A stretch of DNA of 64,000 bases, from the NCBI GenBank assembly GCA_001777915.1, contig MFFN01000006.1, positions 211,001 through 275,000 on the forward strand, written 5' to 3'. The translations under genes and the position numbers were made by a program. Under the pieces are notes generated by a model. The model was not told where the DNA came from and did no database searches. It saw only the letters and a list, made by a program, of their open reading frames with translations. Each line of letters opens with the position of its first letter. Within the stretch, counting starts at the first letter, position 1. Source of the DNA: Candidatus Edwardsbacteria bacterium RifOxyA12_full_54_48. Lineage in GTDB: Bacteria; Edwardsbacteria; AC1; EtOH8. This document shows, piece by piece, positions 25,724 to 33,805 of this stretch.

Positions 25724-26817
25724 AGATTTCTCTTTACAGCCGCCAGCACCTCCCCCGGAGTGATGCCGGCCAGGCATTTGAGGTCCGGGCAGAACTGGCG
25801 GTAACAGGGGGAACAGGCTGTTCCGGCCGAAAGCTTTTCCCCCCTGCCGTACAGTTCGATCTCCTGCTGGCAGGTGGGGCCGAACAGGGCGATCACCTTT
25901 TTCTCCAGGGCGATCCCCAGGTGCATGGCCAGGCTGTCGGCGCTGACAATGACATCCAGGCACGAGATCAGGGCCGCAAATTGCCGGATGTCAAGGTCGC
26001 AGGCCGTGGCTGCGGTTCCGGGGGCCAACCGGACTATCTTTTTGATCAACGGCACCTCGTCCGGCCCGCCCAGCAGCACCGGATGGCCGATCCCCTCCTT
26101 TTTGACGGCCTTGGCCAGCCGGGCATAGTTGTCAGCCGGCCAGGCCTTGGTGGGGAAAGCCCGCCCCACCCCGGTATTCAGGCCGATCAAAGGAAGCCGG
26201 CCCTTGTTCTTTAGCAGTTTTGCCAGGTATTCGGTTGCCCGACCTGTCTCCTTTTCGCTGGGGAGGTACTGGTATTTTTGATTGGCATATTCCAGCCCGG
26301 CTGATTCGATGACCAGCTGCTGGTAGCTTTTTCGGTTGCTGTGGAACTTCAGCTGGTCCGATAATCCCAGGTCATAAAGATATCGGGACCTTTTATCTAA
26401 CGGGACCAGGTAGCCCTTGGGATCCCAGCCGAAACCGGTCTTTTTATCAGCTTCCAGTATCGAAGCCAGGGCCGCAGCCCGGGGCTCCTTGTCCAGGCAT
26501 ATTATCCGGCTGAAATGCTGGACCGACAGCTGGGTCAGGGATGCCGCATCAAAACACAGCAGTTCATCGATGGCCGGGTTGTTGTACAGCAGCGGAGCGG
26601 CATCGTGGTCGGTCAGCCAGGTGATCTTCATATTCGGGCGGTGCTGCTTCAGGGCCGAGGACAGCGGGGTGGTCCTCAGCACGTCCCCCTTGGCGGCCAG
26701 TTTTATTATCAGGCAGCTTTCCTTCCAGGGGCGGTAGGTATTGCAGCCGACGCATTGGCTGGAATGTTTGCAGGGCCTGGCCCCGGCGAAATGGCGGCAG
26801 TCACTTTTCCAGTGCAT
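25720..26817 (-). CDS. GT9 family (heptosyltransferase-like) glycosyltransferase with Cys-rich N-terminus
   Basis: 365 residues. GT9 features: CLIIKLAAKGDVLRTTPLSS, IIGLNTGVGRAFPTKAWP-like text (PLIGLNTGVGRAFPTKAW), HPVLLGGPDE and VSADSLAMHLGIALEKKVIALFGPT. The first 35 residues carry a Cys motif (DCRHFAGARPC...CVGC), seen in a subgroup of GT9 proteins and possibly metal binding. The C-terminus also has a CSPCYRQFCPDLKC cluster. GT9 enzymes add heptose or related sugars to LPS-type cores, so a lipopolysaccharide-like or S-layer glycan is a plausible product. Its start lies inside the end of the sigma-54 regulator gene (17-bp overlap). Confidence 0.85.
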   Translation of the reverse strand: MHWKSDCRHFAGARPCKHSSQCVGCNTYRPWKESCLIIKLAAKGDVLRTTPLSSALKQHRPNMKITWLTDHDAAPLLYNNPAIDELLCFDAASLTQLSVQHFSRIICLDKEPRAAALASILEADKKTGFGWDPKGYLVPLDKRSRYLYDLGLSDQLKFHSNRKSYQQLVIESAGLEYANQKYQYLPSEKETGRATEYLAKLLKNKGRLPLIGLNTGVGRAFPTKAWPADNYARLAKAVKKEGIGHPVLLGGPDEVPLIKKIVRLAPGTAATACDLDIRQFAALISCLDVIVSADSLAMHLGIALEKKVIALFGPTCQQEIELYGRGEKLSAGTACSPCYRQFCPDLKCLAGITPGEVLAAVKRNL

Positions 26818-28297
26818 GGCCGTCCTGTTTCAGCTCTTTCAATTTATACTGCAGGGTCCGCAGGCTTATTCCCAGTTGGTTGGCGGTCCTCTTGCGATCC
26901 CCCTGGCAGGCCCTCAAAGTTGACAGAATATAGTCCAGCTCCATCTGATGCATGGTTTTTCCGGTGATCACCGGCTGGGCCTCGGGCTTTTGGGACAGCA
27001 CCGAACCCGGCAGGTCCTCCACCCCGATGATGCTGCCCTTGGTCATCACAATGGCATAGGATATCACGTTCTCCAATTCCCGGATGTTTCCCGGCCAGTA
27101 ATAGCCGGCCATGGCCTCTTTGGCCTCTCTGGTGATATCCGAGATCTTCTTGGCCGCAGCCTGCTGGGAGTTCTCCAGGAAATAATGGATCAGCAGGGGG
27201 ATGTCGTCCCGTCTTTCGCGCAGGGGCGGCAATTCTATGGTGACCACATTCAGCCGGTAGTAGAGATCCTCCCGGAACCGGCCCTCGGCCACCTCCTGTT
27301 TAAGGTTCCGGTTGGTGGCCGAAATGATCCGGACATCCACTCGGATGCTCTTGTTCTCCCCGATCCTTCGCATCTCGCCGTCCTGCAACACCCGCAGCAG
27401 TTTGGCCTGAATGGTGGGGGAGATATCGCCGATCTCGTCCAGGAAGAAGGTGCCCCCGTCGGCCTCCTCGAAAAGCCCCATCTTGTTGGCGGTGGCCCCG
27501 GTGAAAGAGCCTTTTTTATAGCCGAAAAGCTCCGATTCCAGCAAGGTCTCCGGCAGCGCCCCGCAGTACTGGGCCAGGAACATGGCTTCGCGGCGCGGCC
27601 CGTTGTAGTGGATGGCCCTGGCGATCAGCTCCTTGCCGGTCCCGGATTCCCCCTGGATCAGCACCGGCACCGAACTATCCAGCACCCTCTCCACCAGGGA
27701 AAGGGCCGCCAGAAATTTGGCCGACTTGCCGACGATATTATCGAACTGGTAATGGTGCCGGATCTCCTTTTTAAGTATCAGGTTCTCCTGGCGCAGCCGG
27801 GCCTGCAGCCTGGCGTTCTCTATGGATATGGCCGCCATGTTGGCAAAGGCCGCCAGGAAATCCTTATCATCCTCGGTAAAGACATTGGAGGTGGTGCGGC
27901 TGTCGATGTAGATCAGCCCGATTATCTCGCTTTGCTTTTTGAGGGGGGTGCACAGCACCGAGCGGATATTATACAGCATCACGCTTTCGGAGCCGGTAAA
28001 ACGCGGGTCGGTCTTAGCATCCGAGGTCAGCAATGGTTCCCCGGTTTCCATCACCTGGTTCAGGGTGGTCTGGGATATCTCCCCGGGCTTCTCGATATCC
28101 TTCTGCTCCAGGTTCCGGGCCACCTTGACCGACATCTCCTCCCCCGGGGCGTCCCGCAGCATTATGAAGCCCCGCTCGGCCCGGGTGGTGGATATCACCA
28201 GGTCCATCACCTTGCTGAGCAGCTCCTCAAAATCGGGGATGGAGTTTATGACCTGGCTGATATCGTAAAGGGCCAGTATCTCTTTTCTATCGGTCAT
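26801..28297 (-). CDS. Sigma-54-dependent transcriptional activator with GAF sensor domain
   Basis: 498 residues from ATG at 28297; a TTG seven codons earlier overlaps the lipoprotein stop. Domain order: GAF (about 10-165; AERGFIML, VLCTPLKK, GLIYIDSR), AAA+ (about 190-425) and a Fis-type helix-turn-helix (RKRTANQLGISLRTLQYKL). Walker A GESGTGKE is at 216-223. The sigma-54 contact loop reads GSFTGA (263-268), a tolerated variant of GAFTGA. GGTFFLDEIGD is Walker B. The GAF domain implies regulation by a small ligand or redox signal rather than phosphorylation. It probably regulates genes at a distance or the biosynthetic genes that follow; I found no -24/-12 promoter in the short gaps here. 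Confidence 0.92.
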   Translation of the reverse strand: MTDRKEILALYDISQVINSIPDFEELLSKVMDLVISTTRAERGFIMLRDAPGEEMSVKVARNLEQKDIEKPGEISQTTLNQVMETGEPLLTSDAKTDPRFTGSESVMLYNIRSVLCTPLKKQSEIIGLIYIDSRTTSNVFTEDDKDFLAAFANMAAISIENARLQARLRQENLILKKEIRHHYQFDNIVGKSAKFLAALSLVERVLDSSVPVLIQGESGTGKELIARAIHYNGPRREAMFLAQYCGALPETLLESELFGYKKGSFTGATANKMGLFEEADGGTFFLDEIGDISPTIQAKLLRVLQDGEMRRIGENKSIRVDVRIISATNRNLKQEVAEGRFREDLYYRLNVVTIELPPLRERRDDIPLLIHYFLENSQQAAAKKISDITREAKEAMAGYYWPGNIRELENVISYAIVMTKGSIIGVEDLPGSVLSQKPEAQPVITGKTMHQMELDYILSTLRACQGDRKRTANQLGISLRTLQYKLKELKQDGHALEK

Positions 28298-28314
28298 GAT
28301 ATAGTGATTCCCTT

Positions 28315-29250
28315 TCAAGGAGTGCTGAATTTAGCTTCGGTTCGGGCCATGTTGCCCGCGGCATCAACATTGATCACTTTCCATAGGTATTCCTGACCGC
28401 CCTCCAGGGCCGCGTCGCAATAAAGTTTTTCGGCATATGAGAGATCACGATGCCAGACTAACGTGGCGCCCTTCCATATCTCGATCCTGATATCCTCTAA
28501 TACATTGTTATTCAACCAGGACAGGGTATCCGGAGGATTGAATACAGAATTGTTACCGGGGCTGATAATGGAGGGCCAGTTCAGTTCTGTGGGGACAAGA
28601 GCCACCGCGGTTTGCATCACAACTCCAGCGCTATCTAATGTTAAAGTTACGGTATCGCCTTTTTCCACGTTCGGGTCGACAACGCACCAAAAATAATTCA
28701 TAGATTCCTGATCCACCGCCAGGGTTTCCTGGGGAATATAGGTCGACCCCTCAATTCTGCATCTGAAGTTATAATACGCAGACAAGACATCCCGTCCATC
28801 TGTTAGCCTTCCTGTGCACTGGGGCAGTATATATATCGGCAACTGGCCGTCCCACATAGTATAAACGGCGCAAGTCAACACCTTGGCATTATCGATCCGG
28901 GGAACGCCCTTAAGAATAAAATTATGCTTCAGACGGCCGTCGGAGGGGACCGTGATGGTGTCCGTGCGGGCATGATAATAAGAATGCTCCACGGTAAGAA
29001 AATAGGTTCTCCCGCCCTCCAGATCGATGTTGTACTGGCCGCTGCTGTTGGTGCGCACCGAGAGGTTGGCCGGCACGGCGCTTACCACCGCATTGCCGAC
29101 CGCGCCTCCGCCCCAGGCCGACACCGTGCCGCTGACGCCGCTGCCGTTCACCGGGTCCAGCGGATTGTCCCGCTTGGCATCCGGCCCGCAGCCCAGGGTT
29201 GAAACCGCCAGCAGGCAAAGGGCTATGATAAAGCTGTTGTGCATTTTCAT
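28315..29250 (-). CDS. Lipoprotein with carboxypeptidase-regulatory-like and FN3-like domains
   Basis: 311 residues from ATG at 29250, coupled by ATGA to the preceding gene; the frame upstream opens only at a TTG. The signal peptide ends in a lipobox-like VSTLGC, giving a mature N-terminus CGPDAKRDNPLDP. A CnaB/carboxypeptidase-D regulatory-like domain follows (GVSGTVSAWGGGAVGNAVV, RTNSSGQYNIDL). The C-terminus is FN3-like (WPSIISPGNNSVFNPPDTLSW...EYLWKVINVDAAGNMA). This is probably a periplasm-facing or surface lipoprotein with no enzymatic motif. Coupling to the kinase and DUF5683-like genes suggests a role in the envelope side of the signalling locus. Confidence 0.65.
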   Translation of the reverse strand: MKMHNSFIIALCLLAVSTLGCGPDAKRDNPLDPVNGSGVSGTVSAWGGGAVGNAVVSAVPANLSVRTNSSGQYNIDLEGGRTYFLTVEHSYYHARTDTITVPSDGRLKHNFILKGVPRIDNAKVLTCAVYTMWDGQLPIYILPQCTGRLTDGRDVLSAYYNFRCRIEGSTYIPQETLAVDQESMNYFWCVVDPNVEKGDTVTLTLDSAGVVMQTAVALVPTELNWPSIISPGNNSVFNPPDTLSWLNNNVLEDIRIEIWKGATLVWHRDLSYAEKLYCDAALEGGQEYLWKVINVDAAGNMARTEAKFSTP

Positions 29251-29960
29251 TTTGAGATGATGATATCCGCCAGGTTGTATACCCAAAATGATACTGCCAG
29301 ATTGACGGTAAAATTCCGGGTCTTATACCAGCTGTTATATGTTTTATACTTGGCTTCGATGTCTCCGGGATCGGTGGCGTCCAGGTATCGCTGGTGGCTG
29401 ACATAGGTCCCCAGCGCCGCCAGCCCTGTCCCGGCGGCAACCCCGGCCGCCCCCCATTTGAGGATCCTCCCTTTCCGGGGATCCCCTCGCACCGACTGGC
29501 CCCAGCCCGGCCAGAGGGATGATCGCCAGAGCCCCTGAAATTTGCCGGGCCGGCCCTTTTCGAACAGCAGGTTTGACCTGGGGTCACCAGTGGAGACGGC
29601 CCGAAAGAACTCTGCCTGGGCCCTTTTGAACACCTCTATGATCTTGGGAGAGACGAACTCCGGATTTAGCTCCAGCTTTGGTTTTACGGCCAGGATCTGC
29701 TTGAACCTTTCAATGGCGGCCGGCTCCTGACCCATGGCCACCAGGGAGAAGGCCAGATAGGTCCGGAAGTAGATGATGTCCTCCTGGGTAAACCCCGCCG
29801 TATCCTCCAGGGATCTTTCGGCGATTGCGATCACCTCCTGGAAATAACCATGCTCATAGGCTCTGATGACGGCGTTCATGGGGTTTTCCCGCTGGCCAAA
29901 GGCCCTGGCGGAAAGCAACGTGATCAAGGCCCCGATATATATGATATTTTTATTCATCAT
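29247..29960 (-). CDS. Envelope protein with TPR-like N-terminus and DUF5683-like tail
   Basis: 237 residues from ATG at 29960, which overlaps the kinase stop (ATGA). The N-terminus is a signal peptide (MNKNIIYIGALITLLSARAFG). A TPR-like helical region follows (AYEHGYFQEVIAIAERSLED, AFSLVAMGQEPAAIERFKQI). The C-terminal third has SLWPGWGQSVRGDPRKG, a glycine-rich hydrophobic segment and FWVYNLADIII, the layout of DUF5683-type membrane tails. Function is unknown. The tight coupling to the Ser/Thr kinase gene points to a shared envelope-associated process. Confidence 0.55.
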   Translation of the reverse strand: MMNKNIIYIGALITLLSARAFGQRENPMNAVIRAYEHGYFQEVIAIAERSLEDTAGFTQEDIIYFRTYLAFSLVAMGQEPAAIERFKQILAVKPKLELNPEFVSPKIIEVFKRAQAEFFRAVSTGDPRSNLLFEKGRPGKFQGLWRSSLWPGWGQSVRGDPRKGRILKWGAAGVAAGTGLAALGTYVSHQRYLDATDPGDIEAKYKTYNSWYKTRNFTVNLAVSFWVYNLADIIISK

Positions 29961-31669
29961 TGCAGAACGATCTGTTTTTCGGTGACCATGTCCTCGGCGA
30001 TCCGGATGGTCTCTTTCCATTCCCTCCCCTCCGGGCCCACCAGCCTGAGTTCATGCTCCCCGATGGAGATCTTTATCGGCTGGCCCAGGGGGGTGGTGCC
30101 GTGTTCGGCTCCATCGATCAATACTTTGGCCCAGGGCAGGACGCTGAGTTTAAGATAGCCGAATGCTTCGGGCAGGTCCAGCGCCACCAGGGCGGTGTCT
30201 CCCGGGGTTATCTGGACATCCTGGCGGTGTTCCCGGCGGTTGGGATGGCGCAATATCAGGGCATGGCGGCCGGCATCCAGTTTTAACGGGGCCTTGATGG
30301 GCGTCCGGTCGATATAATTGCCGTCCACATACACTTCGGCCCAGGGCTTGACGGAAAACCTGAGATAGCCCGGAGACAGAACCACCGGCAGAAGATCTAC
30401 CGTAATTGAAAACTTCTGGCTTTTTGCCAATGTAAATTCCGAGGTCTGGTCCTGATAGCCGGTTTGTTTCACCCTAAGCCGGTGCCGGCCGGTATCCAGG
30501 GTGTTGATGGCCAGGGGAATTTTGCCCTGATAGCGGTCGTCGATATAAACCCTGGCCCCGGTGGTGCCGGAAATATTCATCAATTGCCCCGCCTCTGGCG
30601 CCGCTATCGGTGTCGTGGCTGAGGTATCGGCCGGCACAGCGGCTGCCGGCAGGGTCCTTTTAAGGTACCGGCTTAGATATTTTATCCCGTAAAAAGCCGC
30701 GCTGAGAGCCAGGGCCGTGGCCGCAAAATATATGATCAGGCGCTTAATGAAGTAATCCCATCGTTCCTGCCGGGCCAGCTTAACGATCATTTCCTGATCG
30801 TCCTGCCGCGGCTGATAACTATCAGGATCAGCCATATACCGCGACAGGGCCTCGTTCCTGATCAGGGAATACGGCTCCAGGTCGGAGGATACCTGGGCCG
30901 ATCGGGAATAGCGGCGATGCTTGTCCTTCTCCAACAGTTTAAAAACCAGGTGATCGATGCCGATCGGTATCTCCGGATCAATTTTGGCCAGCCTCCGGGG
31001 CGACAGCCTTAAGGTTCTGTCGATGCTCTGGGAATGGGTCTCCCCGGCAAAGGGGTTATCGCCGGTCAGCATCTGGTACAGCATCACGCCGGCCGCATAA
31101 AGGTCTGAGGCCTCATCGCCCTTCTGCCCCTTTATCTGCTCCGGGGCCAGATAGGCCAGGGTTCCCACAAAAGTTCCGGGATCGGTGATGGTCAGGGCCT
31201 CCTTGGCATAGGCCAGGCCGAAGTCGGTTATCTTGACCACCCCGGATTTGGTGATCATTATGTTGGCCGGTTTGATGTCCCGGTGGACAATGCCTTTTTC
31301 GTGGGCATATCCCAGCCCGCTTATCACCTGCCTGATTATGAATACCGCCACCGTCAGGGGTGCTGTTTTTACCCTGTCCAGCAGTTGTTTCAAAGAGCCG
31401 CCGTCTATGTACTCCAGCACTATGTAATATGATCCCTCAAAGACGAAATAATCGATGATATCGACAATGTTCTGATGATGCAGGCCGCCCAGGATGTTGG
31501 CCTCCCGCTCGAACCGCCTGACGAATTCGGAGTCCTGGGACAGGTGGGGATGCAGCTGCTTGATCACCACCTGCCGGCCCATCTCCCGGTGGGTTCCCAG
31601 ATAGATGGTGGCCATGCCCCCGGTGGAAAGCAGTTCAACGGCCTGATATTTCCCGATGGCCTTGTTCAC
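29957..31669 (-). CDS. Transmembrane Ser/Thr protein kinase with three PEGA repeats
   Basis: 570 residues from GTG at 31669, which overlaps the CheW-like stop as GTGA. The kinase domain (about 8-275) has Lys37 in VVIKQL, the catalytic loop HRDIKPAN (Asp131) and DFG Asp149. One membrane helix follows (about 345-365; YFAATALALSAAFYGI). The exported part contains three PEGA domains (ARVYIDDRYQGKIPL, AEVYVDGNYIDRTPI, AKVLIDGAEHGTTPL). PEGA repeats are thought to bind surface structures, so the kinase may sense envelope state. Its coupling to chemosensory genes suggests cross-talk between Hanks-type and CheA-type signalling. The gly-rich loop STGGMATIYLG is intact, so the kinase is probably active. 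Confidence 0.9.
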   Translation of the reverse strand: MNKAIGKYQAVELLSTGGMATIYLGTHREMGRQVVIKQLHPHLSQDSEFVRRFEREANILGGLHHQNIVDIIDYFVFEGSYYIVLEYIDGGSLKQLLDRVKTAPLTVAVFIIRQVISGLGYAHEKGIVHRDIKPANIMITKSGVVKITDFGLAYAKEALTITDPGTFVGTLAYLAPEQIKGQKGDEASDLYAAGVMLYQMLTGDNPFAGETHSQSIDRTLRLSPRRLAKIDPEIPIGIDHLVFKLLEKDKHRRYSRSAQVSSDLEPYSLIRNEALSRYMADPDSYQPRQDDQEMIVKLARQERWDYFIKRLIIYFAATALALSAAFYGIKYLSRYLKRTLPAAAVPADTSATTPIAAPEAGQLMNISGTTGARVYIDDRYQGKIPLAINTLDTGRHRLRVKQTGYQDQTSEFTLAKSQKFSITVDLLPVVLSPGYLRFSVKPWAEVYVDGNYIDRTPIKAPLKLDAGRHALILRHPNRREHRQDVQITPGDTALVALDLPEAFGYLKLSVLPWAKVLIDGAEHGTTPLGQPIKISIGEHELRLVGPEGREWKETIRIAEDMVTEKQIVLQ

Positions 31670-32040
31670 CCGGCGGTCCCCAGGGATTCTATCTGTGACA
31701 GGTCCAGCAGCAGGTACATCTGCGAGTCGGTCATGCCCAGGGCGTAGAACTGGGAGATCTCCTTCAGGATGGCCGGCCACACCCCCAGGGTCTGATCGTC
31801 CAGATCCACCAACCCCACGATCCGGTTCACCAGCAGCCGGATATCCCTGCCGTTCCAGGCACAGTTGATCACCCGGTCGGCCGGTCCGTCCTTGACGCCG
31901 AAAGCCTTTGGCAGGTCATACTCCTCTACCCCGGCGCGTTCGGCCCCTGGCGGGGCAGCCTCCCTCCGGCCCACCGAGTTTATATACTCGGCCGGCAGGC
32001 CCAGGTAGTGCGGCCCTATGGTAAAAGCCAGAATCCTCAT
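31666..32040 (-). CDS. CheW-like coupling protein, reduced
   Basis: 124 residues. It starts MRILAFTIGPHYLGLPAEYINSV, as CheW proteins do, and has RLLVNRIVGLVDLDDQTLGVWP, which corresponds to the CheW 'VD' strand near the MCP/CheA interface. It is shorter than normal CheW (about 150), with the first subdomain compressed and replaced by a charged Pro/Ala/Glu loop. It lies 4 bp after the MCP at 32045 and is coupled to the kinase gene, so it may serve as a dedicated adaptor between the receptor array and either CheA or the kinase. Confidence 0.6.
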   Translation of the reverse strand: MRILAFTIGPHYLGLPAEYINSVGRREAAPPGAERAGVEEYDLPKAFGVKDGPADRVINCAWNGRDIRLLVNRIVGLVDLDDQTLGVWPAILKEISQFYALGMTDSQMYLLLDLSQIESLGTAG

Positions 32041-32044
32041 TTTG

Positions 32045-33805
32045 CTAATCGAACTCCGAAACCAGGGTGTTCAGTTTATCGGCCGACTGCGACAGGGTTT
32101 GGGCCACGGCGGTAAGCTCCTCCATCGAGGCCGTCAGCTGCTGCACCGCAGCGGCCACCTCCTGGGTGGAGGCGGCGGTGTCGATGGCCACGGTGGAGAC
32201 ATCCGAAGCCAGCTTGACCACTTCGGTGGCGCTCTTGCTCTGGTTCCGGGTGGCCTCGGCTATCTGCTTGACCATGGTCCCGGCCACCGCCACGGTGCTG
32301 TTGATCACTTTAAGCGACTGCTCGGTCTGGTCCACCGTGACCTTGCTGGCGTCGATAGTGCTCCGGCTTTCGTCGATGACCTCCACGGTCCGGGCAATCT
32401 CCTTCTCCACCTCGCCGATCAGGGTGGCCACCTTCAGGGCCGAGTTGCCGGCCTCCACCGCCAGCACCCGGATCTCATCGGCCACCACCGAAAAACCCTT
32501 GCCGGCCTCGCCGGCCCGGGCCGCCTCGATGGCCGCATTCAGGGCCAGAAAATCGGTCTGCTGGGAAAGGTTGGAGATCAGGCTGACCACCACCCCGATC
32601 TCGGCCGATTTTTTCTGCAGGTCCTGCACCTTCTGGTTGGTCAGAGCCGCCGAGGTGTATATCTCGGCCATCTTGGAGACCGCCTCGAAGGTCTTCTCGG
32701 CTCCCGATTGGGAGGCATCGATGGCCTTCTGGGAGGAGACCATGGTCATCCGGCCCTGGGATTCTATCAGCTTGATGGAGGTGGAAAGCTTCTCCACCTC
32801 CTTGGCCATCTGGGTCAGCCGCTCCGACTGAACGGTGGTGCCCCGGGATATCTGCTGAACGGTGGAGGAGATCTCCTGACTGGAGGCGCTCATCTCCTGG
32901 GAGGAGGCCGCCAATTGCTGGGAGCTGGCCGCCAGGCCCGAGGCCACATTGGTGATCTCCCTGACCATCAGGCGGATCTGCCCCACAAAACTGTTATAAG
33001 CCTGGCAGAGGTCTCCCAATTCGTTGTTGCCCAGCACCGGAAGCTTCCGGGACAGGCCGCCCTTGCCCTCCGAAATATTCTGCAGTATGGAGGTCAGCAG
33101 GGACACGGTGCGGTTTATCCCTTTGGCCGTAAGAAAGGCTATGGCCAGGGTGGCCGCGATGCCCAGGATTGCCACATACCAGATGCCGGGGTATTTGGCG
33201 ATGATCGACCCGAAAGTGAACGCCAGTATCATTATCACCATGAACAGGATTATCAGCCTCCAAAGTATGCTCAGGCGGTAGGAACGGCGGTATACTTTTG
33301 CGCCATCAGCGGTCCCGGCCGCCAGGGAGGAGACATAGGAGGACAGCAGGGCTTCTTCGATCAGGAATATCAGCGAGCCGGCAACCAGGCCGGTCAGAAA
33401 ACCGGGCAGGATCACCTCCGCGGTGTGGACCGGGGTGACCCCGGTGCCCATCAGCATCATCAAAAAGGCGCAGGCCGGAACCCCGATGGTGAAATGTCCC
33501 AGCATATGCAGCGAGGTGGCCAGGGGGAAATTCAGAGCCCTGGTGAAGGCCTGGTCGCTATCAATTTTGTCTGATGGGCTCTGGTTGAAATAGCTTATCA
33601 CCGGCTGCAGCCTTTTCCGGTTGATGATCTGTAATTCCGCGGCCAGGACCAGGGCCCAGGCCGGCCCGAAGAAGATCAGAAATTTCAGCGCGGTCGGCGG
33701 CAGGTCCACCGAATGGCCCACGAATACCAGCAATAATGGAACCCCCAGGAAAATGGCGATCACATCCGGAACGGCCAGGATCAGATTGAATTTGTTAGCT
33801 TTCAT
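32045..33805 (-). CDS. Methyl-accepting chemotaxis protein, membrane-embedded sensor
   Basis: 586 residues. The N-terminal half has about six membrane helices and no periplasmic ligand domain. Residues about 245-300 look like HAMP. The signalling hairpin tip is [24 protein letters not shown], continuing [14 protein letters not shown], the MCP hallmark. Flanking heptads are rich in Gln/Glu-Ser-Ala ([15 protein letters not shown]), suitable methylation helices for the CheR/CheB encoded nearby. There is no C-terminal NWETF-type tether. The start overlaps the stop of the upstream MCP gene by 11 bp. The signal is probably sensed in the membrane, for example lipid state or redox. Confidence 0.9.
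   Translation of the reverse strand: MKANKFNLILAVPDVIAIFLGVPLLLVFVGHSVDLPPTALKFLIFFGPAWALVLAAELQIINRKRLQPVISYFNQSPSDKIDSDQAFTRALNFPLATSLHMLGHFTIGVPACAFLMMLMGTGVTPVHTAEVILPGFLTGLVAGSLIFLIEEALLSSYVSSLAAGTADGAKVYRRSYRLSILWRLIILFMVIMILAFTFGSIIAKYPGIWYVAILGIAATLAIAFLTAKGINRTVSLLTSILQNISEGKGGLSRKLPVLGNNELGDLCQAYNSFVGQIRLMVREITNVASGLAASSQQLAASSQEMSASSQEISSTVQQISRGTTVQSERLTQMAKEVEKLSTSIKLIESQGRMTMVSSQKAIDASQSGAEKTFEAVSKMAEIYTSAALTNQKVQDLQKKSAEIGVVVSLISNLSQQTDFLALNAAIEAARAGEAGKGFSVVADEIRVLAVEAGNSALKVATLIGEVEKEIARTVEVIDESRSTIDASKVTVDQTEQSLKVINSTVAVAGTMVKQIAEATRNQSKSATEVVKLASDVSTVAIDTAASTQEVAAAVQQLTASMEELTAVAQTLSQSADKLNTLVSEFD

Noticed and set aside
26948-28396. Plus-strand frame of 482 codons opposite the sigma-54 activator
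   Set aside because: The minus strand encodes an intact GAF-AAA-Fis protein; the plus frame shows no motif.
32018-33574. Plus-strand frame of 518 codons opposite an MCP
   Set aside because: Mirror of repetitive Ala/Ser/Gln heptads; His/Gly/Leu-rich without any domain.
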